Below are positions 1-6,969 of a DNA stretch of 36,450 bases, piece after piece. Source of the DNA: Actinomycetes bacterium (GTDB taxonomy: Bacteria > Actinomycetota > Acidimicrobiia > Acidimicrobiales > JAKAOS01); the NCBI GenBank assembly GCA_021795215.1, contig JAJYPS010000015.1:1-36450 (forward strand). Direction: 5' to 3'. Position 1 is the first letter of the stretch. Each line of letters starts with the position of its first letter. Under the pieces are notes generated by a model. It was given only the letters and a program-made list of their open reading frames with translations, had not been told where the DNA came from and searched no databases. Both the position numbers and the translations under genes were made by a program.

Positions 1-1111
1 TCGGCCATCTTCCAGGCCCGAGCACGCCTGGGCCCCGAGCCGCTGAAAGCGCTGTTCGCCAGAGTCGCAAAGCCACTCGGGAACAGAGGCACTCCGGGGG
101 TGTTCCTCGGCGGCCGCAGGATGGTCGCCATAGACGGGACCTGTCTCGACGTGGCCGACACCGCGGACAATGCCGCCTTCTTCGGGCGTCCGGGGGTGAA
201 CAAAGGGGAGCGGGCCGCCTTCCCCCAGGCCAGGGTGGTTGCCGTCGCGGAGTGCGGATCCCATGCGATACTCGACGCCGCGGTAGGGCCCTACACCAAA
301 GCGGAGAACACCCTCGCAGGTGAGCTGATCGATCGGCTGACGCCTGGGACGCTGCTACTCGCGGATAGGGGGTTCTGCGGGTTCCCGCTCTGGTCCAAGG
401 CTGCCGCCACCGGAGCGGACCTGTTGTGGCGGGCCACGTCCACCATGAAGCCCCGCTTCGTGGAGTCTCTGGCGGACGGGTCCTATCTCGCAGAGCTGCG
501 CCCATCGGGAAACGCCGGTCGAAAGGCAGCACCCCTCGTCATCCGGGTGATCGACTACCGCATCGACGACGGACGTCCCAACGACGAGGCGTACCGGCTC
601 TTCACGACAGTCCTCGATCCCGCCGACGTCTCGGCCGAAGACCTTGCCTGCGCCTACGCACAGCGCTGGGAGATCGAGTCCGCCTTCGACGAGCTCAAGA
701 CCCACCAGCGCGGGGCACGAACAGTGTTGCGCTCGAAGTCGCCAGACCTCGTGCTACAAGAGATCTGGGGCCACCTGTGCTGTCACTACGCGATCCGCAC
801 CTTGATGTGGGAAGCCGCCGACCAAGCCGGGGTCGACCCCGACAGGGTCAGCTTCGTCGCAGCTCTGCGCATCGCACGCCGCTCGATTCCAGCGGCGCGC
901 GATTTTTCCCCCTCAGGGCACTGAGCACAGCTGGAGCCATGCCATCGCCCTCCTCGTGGCACGCCTCAACCCCCTACGGCTGCAGCGGTCCAACCCAAGA
1001 GTCGTCAAGCGGAAGTACGTCAAGTGGCATGTCAAGCGGACACGACACCAGACATGGCCACAGCCGACCCGGCCACCACGGTTCACCGTCCATTCGGCAG
1101 CTGGCCCTTAA
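1..1111 (+). pseudogene. IS4-family DDE transposase, left end outside the window, frameshifted near the C-terminus
   Basis: The frame is open from base 1 (no start in the window) to a stop at 922-924. It shows the IS4 catalytic layout: first Asp in AIDGTCLD, second Asp in LLLADRGF, and the Y-x2-R-x3-E-x6-K signature in YAQRWEIESAFDELK (about 658-702). After the T5C5 run at 903-912 the family-like C-terminus continues in the next frame (PPQGTEHSWSHAIALL, then NPRVVKRKYVKWHVKR) to a stop at 1109-1111. One extra base in the run would explain the shift. So the gene is either inactivated, a sequencing error, or read by +1 slippage; IS4 elements are not known for programmed shifting, so a broken gene is my preferred reading. 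The bases just after the stop (about 1107-1127) may hold the right inverted repeat, but the left end is not visible. Confidence 0.85.
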
Positions 1112-1146
1112 CTGAACCATATTGGGGTTAGGGCGTCGGCATCAGG

Positions 1147-1653
1147 TCAAGCCGGCACGGGGTCAATATCCGTGCCGTCGAGATCGGCCCCGGCTCCGCT
1201 GGCCATCAGGTATCCCCGAGCCCTCTCCGACAGCGGGTAGCGATCGACGAGTCGCCAGAAGGCAGGGCCGTGCCCGGGCTGGGAGATATGGGCCAGCTCG
1301 TGGACGAGGACGTAGTCGAGAACCCACAGGGGCATACCGGACATACGGTCGGAGATCCGCACCTGACCTGTGGCAGGCGTGCACGAGCCCCACAGCGTCT
1401 CCTGGTTCGATACCCATCGGATGCCTGAGGGAAGGGGAAGGCGGTGGCGATCGGCCAGCCGCCCGGCGCGTTCGGCCAGATCCACTTCCTTGGCGGCCGA
1501 GCGGCGCTCGAGTCGCCTGTGCAGCCTTTCGACTACGCGGCTCTCCTCTTCGGCGGCCATGCCTTGAGGCACCCTCACCACCACTTCGCCGTTCACCACT
1601 CTCGCCTGCACCGTCCGGCGCCGGTTGGCAGACCGGATGATCCTGACCTGCAT
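1147..1653 (-). CDS. YgjP-like (DUF45) zinc metallopeptidase
   Basis: A 168-residue protein of the YgjP/DUF45 family, zinc peptidase-like proteins related to SprT and M48 enzymes whose substrates are mostly unknown. The family block is clear: RWVSN-x3-LWGSCTP (79-93), then HELAH at 118-122 (zinc ligands His118 and His122, catalytic Glu119) and a third ligand candidate His128 in GHGPAFW. No signal peptide or membrane segment is seen, so it is probably cytoplasmic. The frame stays open upstream to a GTG at 1746, but the ATG at 1653 gives the usual family N-terminus (MQVRIIRSANRR) and has a TAGGGT box exactly 7 bases upstream, so I chose it. It is divergent from the MoaD-like gene. Family assignment is firm; the biological role is unknown. 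Confidence 0.85.
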   Translation of the reverse strand: MQVRIIRSANRRRTVQARVVNGEVVVRVPQGMAAEEESRVVERLHRRLERRSAAKEVDLAERAGRLADRHRLPLPSGIRWVSNQETLWGSCTPATGQVRISDRMSGMPLWVLDYVLVHELAHISQPGHGPAFWRLVDRYPLSERARGYLMASGAGADLDGTDIDPVPA

Positions 1654-1660
1654 CGGCCAG

Positions 1661-1666
1661 ACCCTA
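1661..1666 (-). promoter_or_regulatory. -10 box TAGGGT for a leaderless ygjP-like transcript
   Basis: Read on the minus strand, TAGGGT matches TANNNT and ends 7 bases before the ATG at 1653, which would put the transcription start on the start codon. No convincing -35 box is seen. Confidence 0.4.
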
Positions 1667-1758
1667 CTGCGCCCGACGCCAGGCCGGGTGGACCGCATGG
1701 CGCTGGCATCCTTGGCCGACTCGACCGTATCGAGGGCCGACCGCACCCTCGCTCCTGT

Positions 1759-1764
1759 TACGTT
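1759..1764 (+). promoter_or_regulatory. -10 box TACGTT for a leaderless moaD-like transcript
   Basis: TACGTT is followed by 6 bases and the GTG at 1771. No Shine-Dalgarno sequence precedes that GTG, consistent with leaderless translation. Confidence 0.45.
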
Positions 1765-1770
1765 GCCGGT

Positions 1771-2010
1771 GTGCCGGTCGAGCTGCGGCTGTTCGCATCA
1801 GCAAGGGAGGCGGCAGGAGTGGACCGTGACACCGTGCCCGGTCGGACCGTGGAAGAGGTGCTGTCGGAGGCTTCCATCCGGTACGGGGCGTCGTTCCGGG
1901 CAATACTCCCGAGCTGTCGGATCTGGGTGAACGGGGAGCAGGTGGAGTACTCGTCGCCAGTGCAGCCCGGCGACGAGGTGGCCGTCCTGCCCCCCGTTTC
2001 CGGCGGGTGA
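1771..2010 (+). CDS. MoaD/ThiS-family sulfur-carrier protein
   Basis: A 79-residue ubiquitin-fold sulfur carrier. It opens VPVELRLFASAREAAG, typical of MoaD, has the AVLPPVSGG tail, and ends in Gly-Gly, the residue that is adenylated and then thiocarboxylated in this family. MoaD donates sulfur to molybdopterin through MoaE; related carriers serve thiamine, cysteine or tungsten cofactor pathways. No other molybdenum cofactor gene lies in the window, so its partner cannot be fixed. The GTG start is chosen because the family alignment begins there and a TANNNT box lies 6 bases upstream. The frame is open further upstream, but that part is antisense to the YgjP-like gene. It converges with sodN, with only 24 bases between the stops. 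Confidence 0.85.
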   Translation: MPVELRLFASAREAAGVDRDTVPGRTVEEVLSEASIRYGASFRAILPSCRIWVNGEQVEYSSPVQPGDEVAVLPPVSGG

Positions 2011-2034
2011 AGCCGGAGTCGCCCGACGTGCCGG

Positions 2035-2454
2035 TCAGCCCCTTTTGGTCTCCCAGAAGATCCGGTCGATCTCCGCGATGGAGTCCAGCAGGCCCTGGGC
2101 GACGGCCACGTCGTTGGTCCGCTTCGCCTGACTGGTCGCCTTCTTCGCCTTCCAGAACAGATCGTGCAGCTGGGGGTACTGCTCGAGATGCGCGGGCGTG
2201 AAGTACTGGTACCAGAGGATGTCGAGGTGGTGGTTGACCTCGGCCGCCCGCTGCTCCTTGATCACGATGGCCCGCTCCTTGAAGTAGGCGTCGTCGGACG
2301 CTGCCGACTTCTCCATGATGGCCTTCACCGAGTCTGCTTCCACCCGTGCCTGGGCCGGGTCGTAGACGCCGCAAGGAAGGTCGCAGTGGGCATGGGCGCT
2401 CTTCGGGGCGGACAGCCTGTCCGCCAGGTTCAACAACCGGTTCGCAATGCGCAT
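2035..2454 (-). CDS. sodN: Nickel superoxide dismutase precursor
   Basis: Converts superoxide to oxygen and hydrogen peroxide using a nickel centre. The 139-residue precursor has a 22-residue leader (MRIANRLLNLADRL...AHA) followed by HCDLPCGVYDPAQA, the nickel hook. In the known enzyme the new N-terminal His, Cys2 and Cys6 of the mature chain bind nickel, and all are present. The mature part is 117 residues, the usual size. The leader must be cut off for activity; the divergent peptidase gene next door is the likely processing enzyme. The start is set by an AAGGAG Shine-Dalgarno at about 2461-2466, 7 bases from the ATG. Longer upstream readings of this frame are antisense to the peptidase gene and are rejected. 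Very secure call. Confidence 0.97.
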   Translation of the reverse strand: MRIANRLLNLADRLSAPKSAHAHCDLPCGVYDPAQARVEADSVKAIMEKSAASDDAYFKERAIVIKEQRAAEVNHHLDILWYQYFTPAHLEQYPQLHDLFWKAKKATSQAKRTNDVAVAQGLLDSIAEIDRIFWETKRG

Positions 2455-2477
2455 TGGTGAGCTCCTTGCTCTGTGGG

Positions 2478-2497
2478 GCTGCCGCTGCTTCGGCAGC
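2478..2497. promoter_or_regulatory. Inverted repeat between sodN and sodX-like gene
   Basis: GCTGCCG and CGGCAGC form a 7-bp stem around a 6-base loop in the 67 bases between the divergent starts. It could be an operator for a metal or redox regulator, or a hairpin in the sodN leader. No known operator consensus was recognised. Confidence 0.3.
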
Positions 2498-2521
2498 AGG
2501 TGTCCGCTCACGGCCGAGCCT

Positions 2522-3067
2522 ATGCCGGGACCACCGCAACCTGCTCGCCGCCCCGGCCCGGACAGCGTCGTGAGCCTCGGCCCGGACAGGCTCGTGAGCC
2601 CCGGCCCGGACAGGCTCGTGCCGGCGTGCGCGTGTTCGGTCGCGGCAGCGGTCACGGCAGCGGCAGCGGCAGCAGCAGCAGCGGCGGTGCTCGCGGTTTG
2701 GCTCTGGACGAGCAGGTTCGAGGTCGAGGGCGACAGCATGAGCCCGGCGCTTCTCCACGGGGACCGGCTGCTGCTGGCGCCTCCGCTCGTACTCGGCCGG
2801 GGGCAGGTGGTGGTCGCGCCCGACCCTCGGGATCCCCGCCGCGTGCTCTGCAAGAGGGTCGAGGCGGTACGAGGGTCAGACGTATGGCTCGTCGGCGACA
2901 ACCTGGCCCGATCTACTGACAGTCGGATCTTCGGGCCCGTGCCGCGGGCGACTCTGAAGGGTGTCGCAATCTGGCGGTACGCACCGAAGGGGAGGGAGGG
3001 ACGCTCCTGGAGAACCCCCTCCGGGGCGACGAACCGTCTGCTGTGCCCGCCGGGCACTTTTTCATAG
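2522..3067 (+). CDS. sodX: S26-family signal peptidase-like protein, probable SodX (Ni-SOD maturation protease)
   Basis: Likely removes the SodN leader so nickel can bind. In the 181-residue reading, an Ala-rich helix (about 39-63, AAAVLAVWLWTSRF) is the single membrane anchor. It is followed by the signal peptidase boxes: GDSMSPALLHGD with catalytic Ser72, RRVLCKRVEAV with candidate general-base Lys111, and GDNLARSTDSR (125-135). That Ser/Lys layout is the type I signal peptidase fold. The location next to sodN, transcribed away from it, supports the Ni-SOD role. The start is uncertain: ATG 2447 overlaps sodN, ATG 2522 was chosen, and in-frame GTG codons follow at 2570 and 2594. The N-terminal tail carries three 8-residue repeats (GPDRLVSP type). 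The C-terminal 25 residues look unconserved. Confidence 0.8.
   Translation: MPGPPQPARRPGPDSVVSLGPDRLVSPGPDRLVPACACSVAAAVTAAAAAAAAAAVLAVWLWTSRFEVEGDSMSPALLHGDRLLLAPPLVLGRGQVVVAPDPRDPRRVLCKRVEAVRGSDVWLVGDNLARSTDSRIFGPVPRATLKGVAIWRYAPKGREGRSWRTPSGATNRLLCPPGTFS
2554..2625 (+). repeat. Three tandem 24-base repeats in the sodX-like N-terminus
   Basis: Units at 2554-2577, 2578-2601 and 2602-2625 share the core CGGCCCGGACAGGCTCGTG. They encode GPDSVVSL, GPDRLVSP and GPDRLVPA just before the membrane helix. The in-frame length suggests slippage growth of a tolerated linker. Confidence 0.85.
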
Positions 3068-3084
3068 CCGTTCTGAATTGCTTC

Positions 3085-3090
3085 TACCAT
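3085..3090 (+). promoter_or_regulatory. -10 box TACCAT for a leaderless rsiG-like transcript
   Basis: TACCAT is followed by exactly 6 bases and the GTG at 3097, the same spacing as at moaD, rex and yajQ. This favours GTG 3097 over the ATG at 3091, which would lie before the predicted transcription start. Confidence 0.45.
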
Positions 3091-3096
3091 ATGGGG

Positions 3097-3651
3097 GTGA
3101 CTGTCGGGGAGGGCAACACGGGACCGGTTTCGCTGGAGCAGGTGCTGTCGCCGGAGTACCTGGCGGATCTGCAGGCCCAGTCGCTGGACGACGTCCGGAG
3201 AAAGCGCCTCGCCTGCACCGCTGCCGAAGACCAGCTCTCGTACCTACGGCGACTGGCGCAAGCTCGCCTGGACATCCTGCGCTCGGAGCTGGCGAGGCGG
3301 TCTGGCGGCGAGGGGGAGGGTTCGGACGATCTGGTGACCCGACTCGCGGAGGTCTTGGCCGAGAAGCGTCAGTCGACGGGCCCGGTGAGACTTGCCGAGG
3401 TGCTGGTGCCCGAAGTGGGAGGCTCGGCTCTGTTGGAAGGGCTCGATGCAGCGGCCGATCCGGGAGCGGCCAGCGATCCCGGCAGCCTCGGGGACGAAGA
3501 GCTTTCGGACATGGCCGACCGGCTGGCTGCGTGGGAGGCGGCGATATCCGCACAGCGCAGGGCGCTCCACTCCCAGATCGATCTGATACACGCCGAGATC
3601 GTCCGCCGTTACCGGGACGGGGAGGCGGAGGTGGGACAGCTGCTCCGCTGA
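3097..3651 (+). CDS. RsiG-like c-di-GMP-responsive anti-sigma factor
   Basis: A 184-residue, mostly helical protein. It contains the RsiG signature E-x3-S-x2-R-x3-Q-x3-D exactly at E44, S48, R51, Q55, D59, in the helix AEDQLSYLRRLAQARLDIL. A second, spaced copy near the C-terminus reads E147, S151, R154, H158, D162, with His in place of Gln. In Streptomyces, RsiG binds the sporulation sigma factor WhiG, with two c-di-GMP molecules held by these paired helices. The two helices here are joined by an acidic, Ala/Gly-rich linker of about 90 residues. No sigma factor gene lies in the window, so the target is unknown. The neighbour mshA has its own promoter-like box. The family call rests on the motif match and helix context, and is good but not certain. 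Confidence 0.75.
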   Translation: MTVGEGNTGPVSLEQVLSPEYLADLQAQSLDDVRRKRLACTAAEDQLSYLRRLAQARLDILRSELARRSGGEGEGSDDLVTRLAEVLAEKRQSTGPVRLAEVLVPEVGGSALLEGLDAAADPGAASDPGSLGDEELSDMADRLAAWEAAISAQRRALHSQIDLIHAEIVRRYRDGEAEVGQLLR

Positions 3652-3750
3652 TGGCTCAACCGCCCAGGAGCTGTTGCCCGAGGGCCGACTTCGGAGGTTG
3701 TCCGCCGGAGCGGCCGTGAGCCGGTGGAAGCGGCCATCCGGGCGCGCCTG

Positions 3751-3756
3751 TACCCT
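3751..3756 (+). promoter_or_regulatory. -10 box TACCCT for a leaderless mshA transcript
   Basis: TACCCT is followed by 7 bases and the GTG at 3764; no Shine-Dalgarno precedes either the GTG or the ATG at 3773. Confidence 0.4.
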
Positions 3757-3763
3757 CTGTCCG

Positions 3764-5056
3764 GTGCGCAGGATGGCAGTCCTCTCTATGCACACCTCAC
3801 CGCTGGCCCAGCCGGGCACAGGCGACGGTGGCGGCATGAACGTGTACGTCCGACAGCTGTCCTCGGCGCTGGCCCGGAGAGGGGTGGCGTGTGACGTCTA
3901 CACCCGGTCCTGGTCGGCGGCGCTGCCCTCCGTGGTGGAGATCGAGCCGGGCTTGAAGGTCCATCACGTGCCCGCAGGACCGCTCGTCCCCCTCCGGAAA
4001 GAGGAGCTTCCGGACGTGGTGGCCGACTTCACCCAGTCGGTGCTGGAGAGGATCGGCGGCTCGTCGGCCGAGCGTCCCGACGTGCTCCACGCCCATTACT
4101 GGCTGTCCGGGTTGGCCGGGCATGTTTGCAAGCACGAGCTCGGCGTTCCGCTCATCTCGACCTTCCACACGCTCGATCGAGTGAAAGCAGCGGCGAACGC
4201 CGACGAGACGGTAGCCGAGTCCCACCGCAAGGCGGCGGGTGGCGGGCAGAGCGACGAGGAGTCCGCCCTGGAGACCGAACGACGGGCGCTTGCCGAAGCT
4301 CAGGTGATCGGTTGCTCCGACGCGGTGCTCGCTTCGTGCACCGTCGAGGCTATGCAGCTGGCGGACCTGTACGGGGCCGACCCCAACCGCATCAAGCTGG
4401 TTCCGCCTGGCGTCGAGTCGGCGATCTTCTCTCCCGGCGACAGGGCCCAGGCGAGACGCGCCGTAGGGGTGCCGCACGACAAGCCACTGCTGCTGTTCGT
4501 CGGCCGGATCCAGCCGCTGAAGGGCGCGGAGCTCGCAGTGCACGCCCTCTCGCAGTTGGCCGACCGCCACGAGGCGAGCCTCGCAGTGATCGGGGGGCCG
4601 AGCGGGCCGAGCGGGTACGACACGATGGCGGAGCTGCATCGGATGGTAGGTGCCCTGGGACTGGAGGGCCGGGTGCGGTTCGTGCAGCCGCAGTCCCACG
4701 AGCTGCTCTCGTCGTGGTACCGGGCAGCCGACGTGTGCCTGGTCCCGTCGCGCTCGGAGTCGTTCGGTCTCGTGGCGTTGGAGGCGGCCGCCTGCGGGAC
4801 GCCGGTAGTGGCGTCGGCGGTAGGAGGGCTCAACACCCTGGTGGAGCACCAGCGGACCGGCTTCCTCGTGGAGCACCGCGACGCTCGCCGGTTCGCGGCC
4901 CAAGCGCAGGCCATCCTCGACGATCCGCTGCTTGCGGCGTCGATGTCGTCGGCGGCCAGTCGCCGTGCCCTGCGGTACACCTGGTCGGCCGCTGCGGACA
5001 GCCTCTGCTCGGTCTACGAGTCGCTGGTCGGTGCGGACCTGGTGGAGTGTGCCTGA
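3764..5056 (+). CDS. mshA: D-inositol-3-phosphate glycosyltransferase MshA (mycothiol synthesis)
   Basis: First committed enzyme of mycothiol synthesis: transfers GlcNAc from UDP-GlcNAc to 1L-myo-inositol 1-phosphate. The 430-residue GT4 (GT-B fold) protein opens with the MshA hallmark HTSPLAQPGTGDGGGMNVYV, which shapes the substrate pocket. It then has HAHYWLSG, the hinge and nucleotide region LFVGRIQPLKGAE, and the C-terminal SRSESFGLVALEAAACGTPV block with the E-x7-E pair typical of GT4 retaining enzymes. GTG 3764 is chosen because of the TANNNT box; ATG 3773 would lose three residues. Its stop overlaps the proC start (TGATG), so the two are probably co-translated. MshA is a good marker for Actinomycetota. 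Later mycothiol genes (mshB, C, D) are not in the window. Confidence 0.95.
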   Translation: MRRMAVLSMHTSPLAQPGTGDGGGMNVYVRQLSSALARRGVACDVYTRSWSAALPSVVEIEPGLKVHHVPAGPLVPLRKEELPDVVADFTQSVLERIGGSSAERPDVLHAHYWLSGLAGHVCKHELGVPLISTFHTLDRVKAAANADETVAESHRKAAGGGQSDEESALETERRALAEAQVIGCSDAVLASCTVEAMQLADLYGADPNRIKLVPPGVESAIFSPGDRAQARRAVGVPHDKPLLLFVGRIQPLKGAELAVHALSQLADRHEASLAVIGGPSGPSGYDTMAELHRMVGALGLEGRVRFVQPQSHELLSSWYRAADVCLVPSRSESFGLVALEAAACGTPVVASAVGGLNTLVEHQRTGFLVEHRDARRFAAQAQAILDDPLLAASMSSAASRRALRYTWSAAADSLCSVYESLVGADLVECA

Positions 5057-5856
5057 TGGAACAGCTTGCGCTGATCGGCTGCGGCAAGATGGGAGAGGCG
5101 CTCCTGTCCGGCCTGATCGGCTCGGGCTGGGCGGACCGAGCCGAGCTGGCCGTCGTGGAGCCGAGCGACAGCAGGCGTGACGCTCTGGCAGCGCGATACC
5201 CCGGAGTCGGGCTGTACTCGGCGCCGCAGCCTTTCGAGGCAGCGGTGCTGGCGGTGAAGCCGCCGGAGGTGCAGGCAGCCTGTACGGCTCTCGCGGAGGC
5301 GTCCACCGCAACGGAACGGGTGCTGTCGATCGTGGCCGGTGTCGGTAGCGCTCGGATCGCCGAGTGGCTGCGTCCGGGAACGGCTGTCGTGCGGGCGATG
5401 CCCAACGTCGCGGCCCTGGTCGGTTCGTCCGCCACGGCCCTCGCCGGGGGGCCTGGCAGCGGAGAGTCGGACATGGAATGGGCGGAGTCCGTCATGGCCG
5501 CGGTGGGGGAGTCCGTCCGAGTGGACGAGTCGCTCCTGGACGCGGTCACCGGCCTGTCGGGTTCCGGACCTGCGTATCTGCTGCTGGTGGTGGAAGCCAT
5601 GACGGAAGCAGGGGTTCACGCCGGGCTGTCGAGAGACCAGTCGGCGGCGCTGGTTCACGGCACGTTCGCCGGCGTGTCGGCTCTGGTCGACCGCTCGGGC
5701 CAGACTCCCGAGGCACTCCGGGCTGCAGTCACCTCGCCCGCCGGCACCACGGCCGCCGGTATCCGGGTCCTGGAGGACAGGGCTACTCGGGCAGCTTTCA
5801 TGGCAGCCGTGCAGGAGGCGGCAGCACGCTCGGCGGAGTTGGGCCGATCGGGCTAG
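5056..5856 (+). CDS. proC: Pyrroline-5-carboxylate reductase
   Basis: Last step of proline synthesis: NAD(P)H-dependent reduction of 1-pyrroline-5-carboxylate to proline in the cytoplasm. The 266 residues match the family length. The Rossmann motif IGCGKMGEALLSGL lies at the N-terminus, followed by VLAVKPPEV, the VRAMPN-VAA substrate region, and the C-terminal dimer signature GLSGSGPAYLLLVVEAM with SPAGTTAAGI. The ATG shares its first base with the mshA stop. The pairing of a glycosyltransferase with proC has no evident metabolic logic and more likely reflects conserved gene order. No odd features. Confidence 0.97.
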   Translation: MEQLALIGCGKMGEALLSGLIGSGWADRAELAVVEPSDSRRDALAARYPGVGLYSAPQPFEAAVLAVKPPEVQAACTALAEASTATERVLSIVAGVGSARIAEWLRPGTAVVRAMPNVAALVGSSATALAGGPGSGESDMEWAESVMAAVGESVRVDESLLDAVTGLSGSGPAYLLLVVEAMTEAGVHAGLSRDQSAALVHGTFAGVSALVDRSGQTPEALRAAVTSPAGTTAAGIRVLEDRATRAAFMAAVQEAAARSAELGRSG

Positions 5857-5915
5857 GGCAGGCTCAGGACAGGGCCGCCCACCATCTGTCGTAGGCCGGT
5901 CCTTCGGAGGGCCGC

Positions 5916-6755
5916 TCAGCCGGAGACGGTTCTGAGCAGCACCCTGTCACCGATCCTGACACCGAGGGTGCTGGCGGCGCTGCGTTGGTTCATGACGAGC
6001 GCAGCCATGCCCGACGAGTCGGCGATCAGGCCAAGTCTTCCGCTGGCCAGATCCGAGAAACTGGTCACGACGACCGCTTCCGACCACAAGCACGGGGAGG
6101 CGGTCGGGTCGGCACGCCTGATCGTCACCTCCGTGCGGGGGCCCAGCCCGCGACACTGCTCCGCGTGGGCGGAAAGCTCCACGTTCCCGAACCGGTCGAT
6201 CCAGGTCACCTCGGCCGACAGCCAGTCGTCCCCGATGGCGACCTCGGGCGACGGCAGCCGGGCGAGCGTGCGTAGTTCGAGCCCCTCCCCCAACTCGGCA
6301 AGGGACGCTCCGTTGCACCAGTTCGCGGCTGCGGGAGCGAACACGTCCCGTCCGTCGAACGTCCTCCCGGCGTGGCTGCTGCCATCCGTCGCCAGCGCAG
6401 GCCGTGCCAGGTGGACTGCCGCAGTAGCCCCGCCCAGCTCTTCCAGCGCCGGCCAGAGGACGCCGTTGTCCGGTCCCACCAGGAGCAGTCCCGGTCGCTC
6501 GGCCGTGATCACCCCCAGAGCCCTCCGTGCTCCTCCCACTCCGGGGTCCACCACGGCCATCAGCGCACCGTCAGGCATCCAGCGGATGCTCCGCAGCAGG
6601 AGCCTCGCCCCTGCGCCCACGTCGTGAGGGGGTATGCCGTGACTCAGGTCGACCACATGGCATTCCGGGGCCAGGCGGATCAGCACCGCATGTACCACCC
6701 CGACGAACTCGTCCACGAGGCCGAAGTCGGAGGCGAAAGTGATGCAGGGCTTCAT
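5916..6755 (-). CDS. SAM hydroxide adenosyltransferase-like protein (DUF62 / SAM hydrolase family)
   Basis: The 279-residue protein belongs to the family whose usual members split S-adenosylmethionine into adenosine and methionine with water, and whose relatives are the fluorinase and SalL chlorinase. Visible blocks are ITFASDFG (6-12), VVDPGVGGARR (68-78), LVGPDNGVLWP (92-102), RTFDGRDVFAPAAA (131-144) and DRFGNVELS. Of the hydrolase triad Asp-Arg-His, Asp70 and Arg77 are present, but the His usually seen as FHGRD is Asp134 here. The chemistry may therefore differ. ATG 6755 gives the family N-terminus; an ATG about 17 codons upstream is possible. The gene is alone on its strand, with a 431-base gap upstream that holds an IS relic; a TACTGT box (6864-6869, minus) could be its -10. 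Confidence 0.85.
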   Translation of the reverse strand: MKPCITFASDFGLVDEFVGVVHAVLIRLAPECHVVDLSHGIPPHDVGAGARLLLRSIRWMPDGALMAVVDPGVGGARRALGVITAERPGLLLVGPDNGVLWPALEELGGATAAVHLARPALATDGSSHAGRTFDGRDVFAPAAANWCNGASLAELGEGLELRTLARLPSPEVAIGDDWLSAEVTWIDRFGNVELSAHAEQCRGLGPRTEVTIRRADPTASPCLWSEAVVVTSFSDLASGRLGLIADSSGMAALVMNQRSAASTLGVRIGDRVLLRTVSG

Positions 6756-6890
6756 CCGAGACGGTCCCGGTCGTCGAGTCGTCCGGTCGCAAATGGCGTC
6801 GGACATCCGACGCCGTCCGTTGCGCCATGCTTCACTCTGTCCCGTACCTCCCTGTTCATCGCCACAGTACGCCTGCCGCAGTTGACGTCC

Positions 6891-6912
6891 TCTCCCACCT
6901 GAAGGTGGGAGA
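6891..6912. repeat. 10-bp stem hairpin, probable IS200/IS605 end
   Basis: TCTCCCACCT and AGGTGGGAGA pair perfectly around a 2-base loop. It lies between two divergent genes, so it cannot be a terminator for either. It sits in the TTGACGTCC...GATTCC context that I associate with ends of IS605-group elements, from memory and not checked. Confidence 0.6.
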
Positions 6913-6969
6913 TTCCTAGTCGATAGTCTCAAGGGAGTTGCGGCCAGGCGGTTGCGCCAGGAGCCCCCC

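Noticed and set aside
2447-2521. Longer N-terminus for the SodX-like protein starting at ATG 2447
   Set aside because: It would overlap the sodN start codon on the opposite strand and adds an unconserved Cys-rich stretch; not fully excluded.
1664-2758. 364-codon minus-strand frame over moaD-like, sodN and sodX-like genes
   Set aside because: Overlaps three supported genes and is Arg/Pro/Ala-rich without motifs.
3797-5311. 504-codon open frame antisense to mshA and proC
   Set aside because: Shadow frame; both sense genes are secure.
6891-6912. Rho-independent terminator
   Set aside because: It lies upstream of both flanking divergent genes, so it has nothing to terminate; an IS end explains it better.
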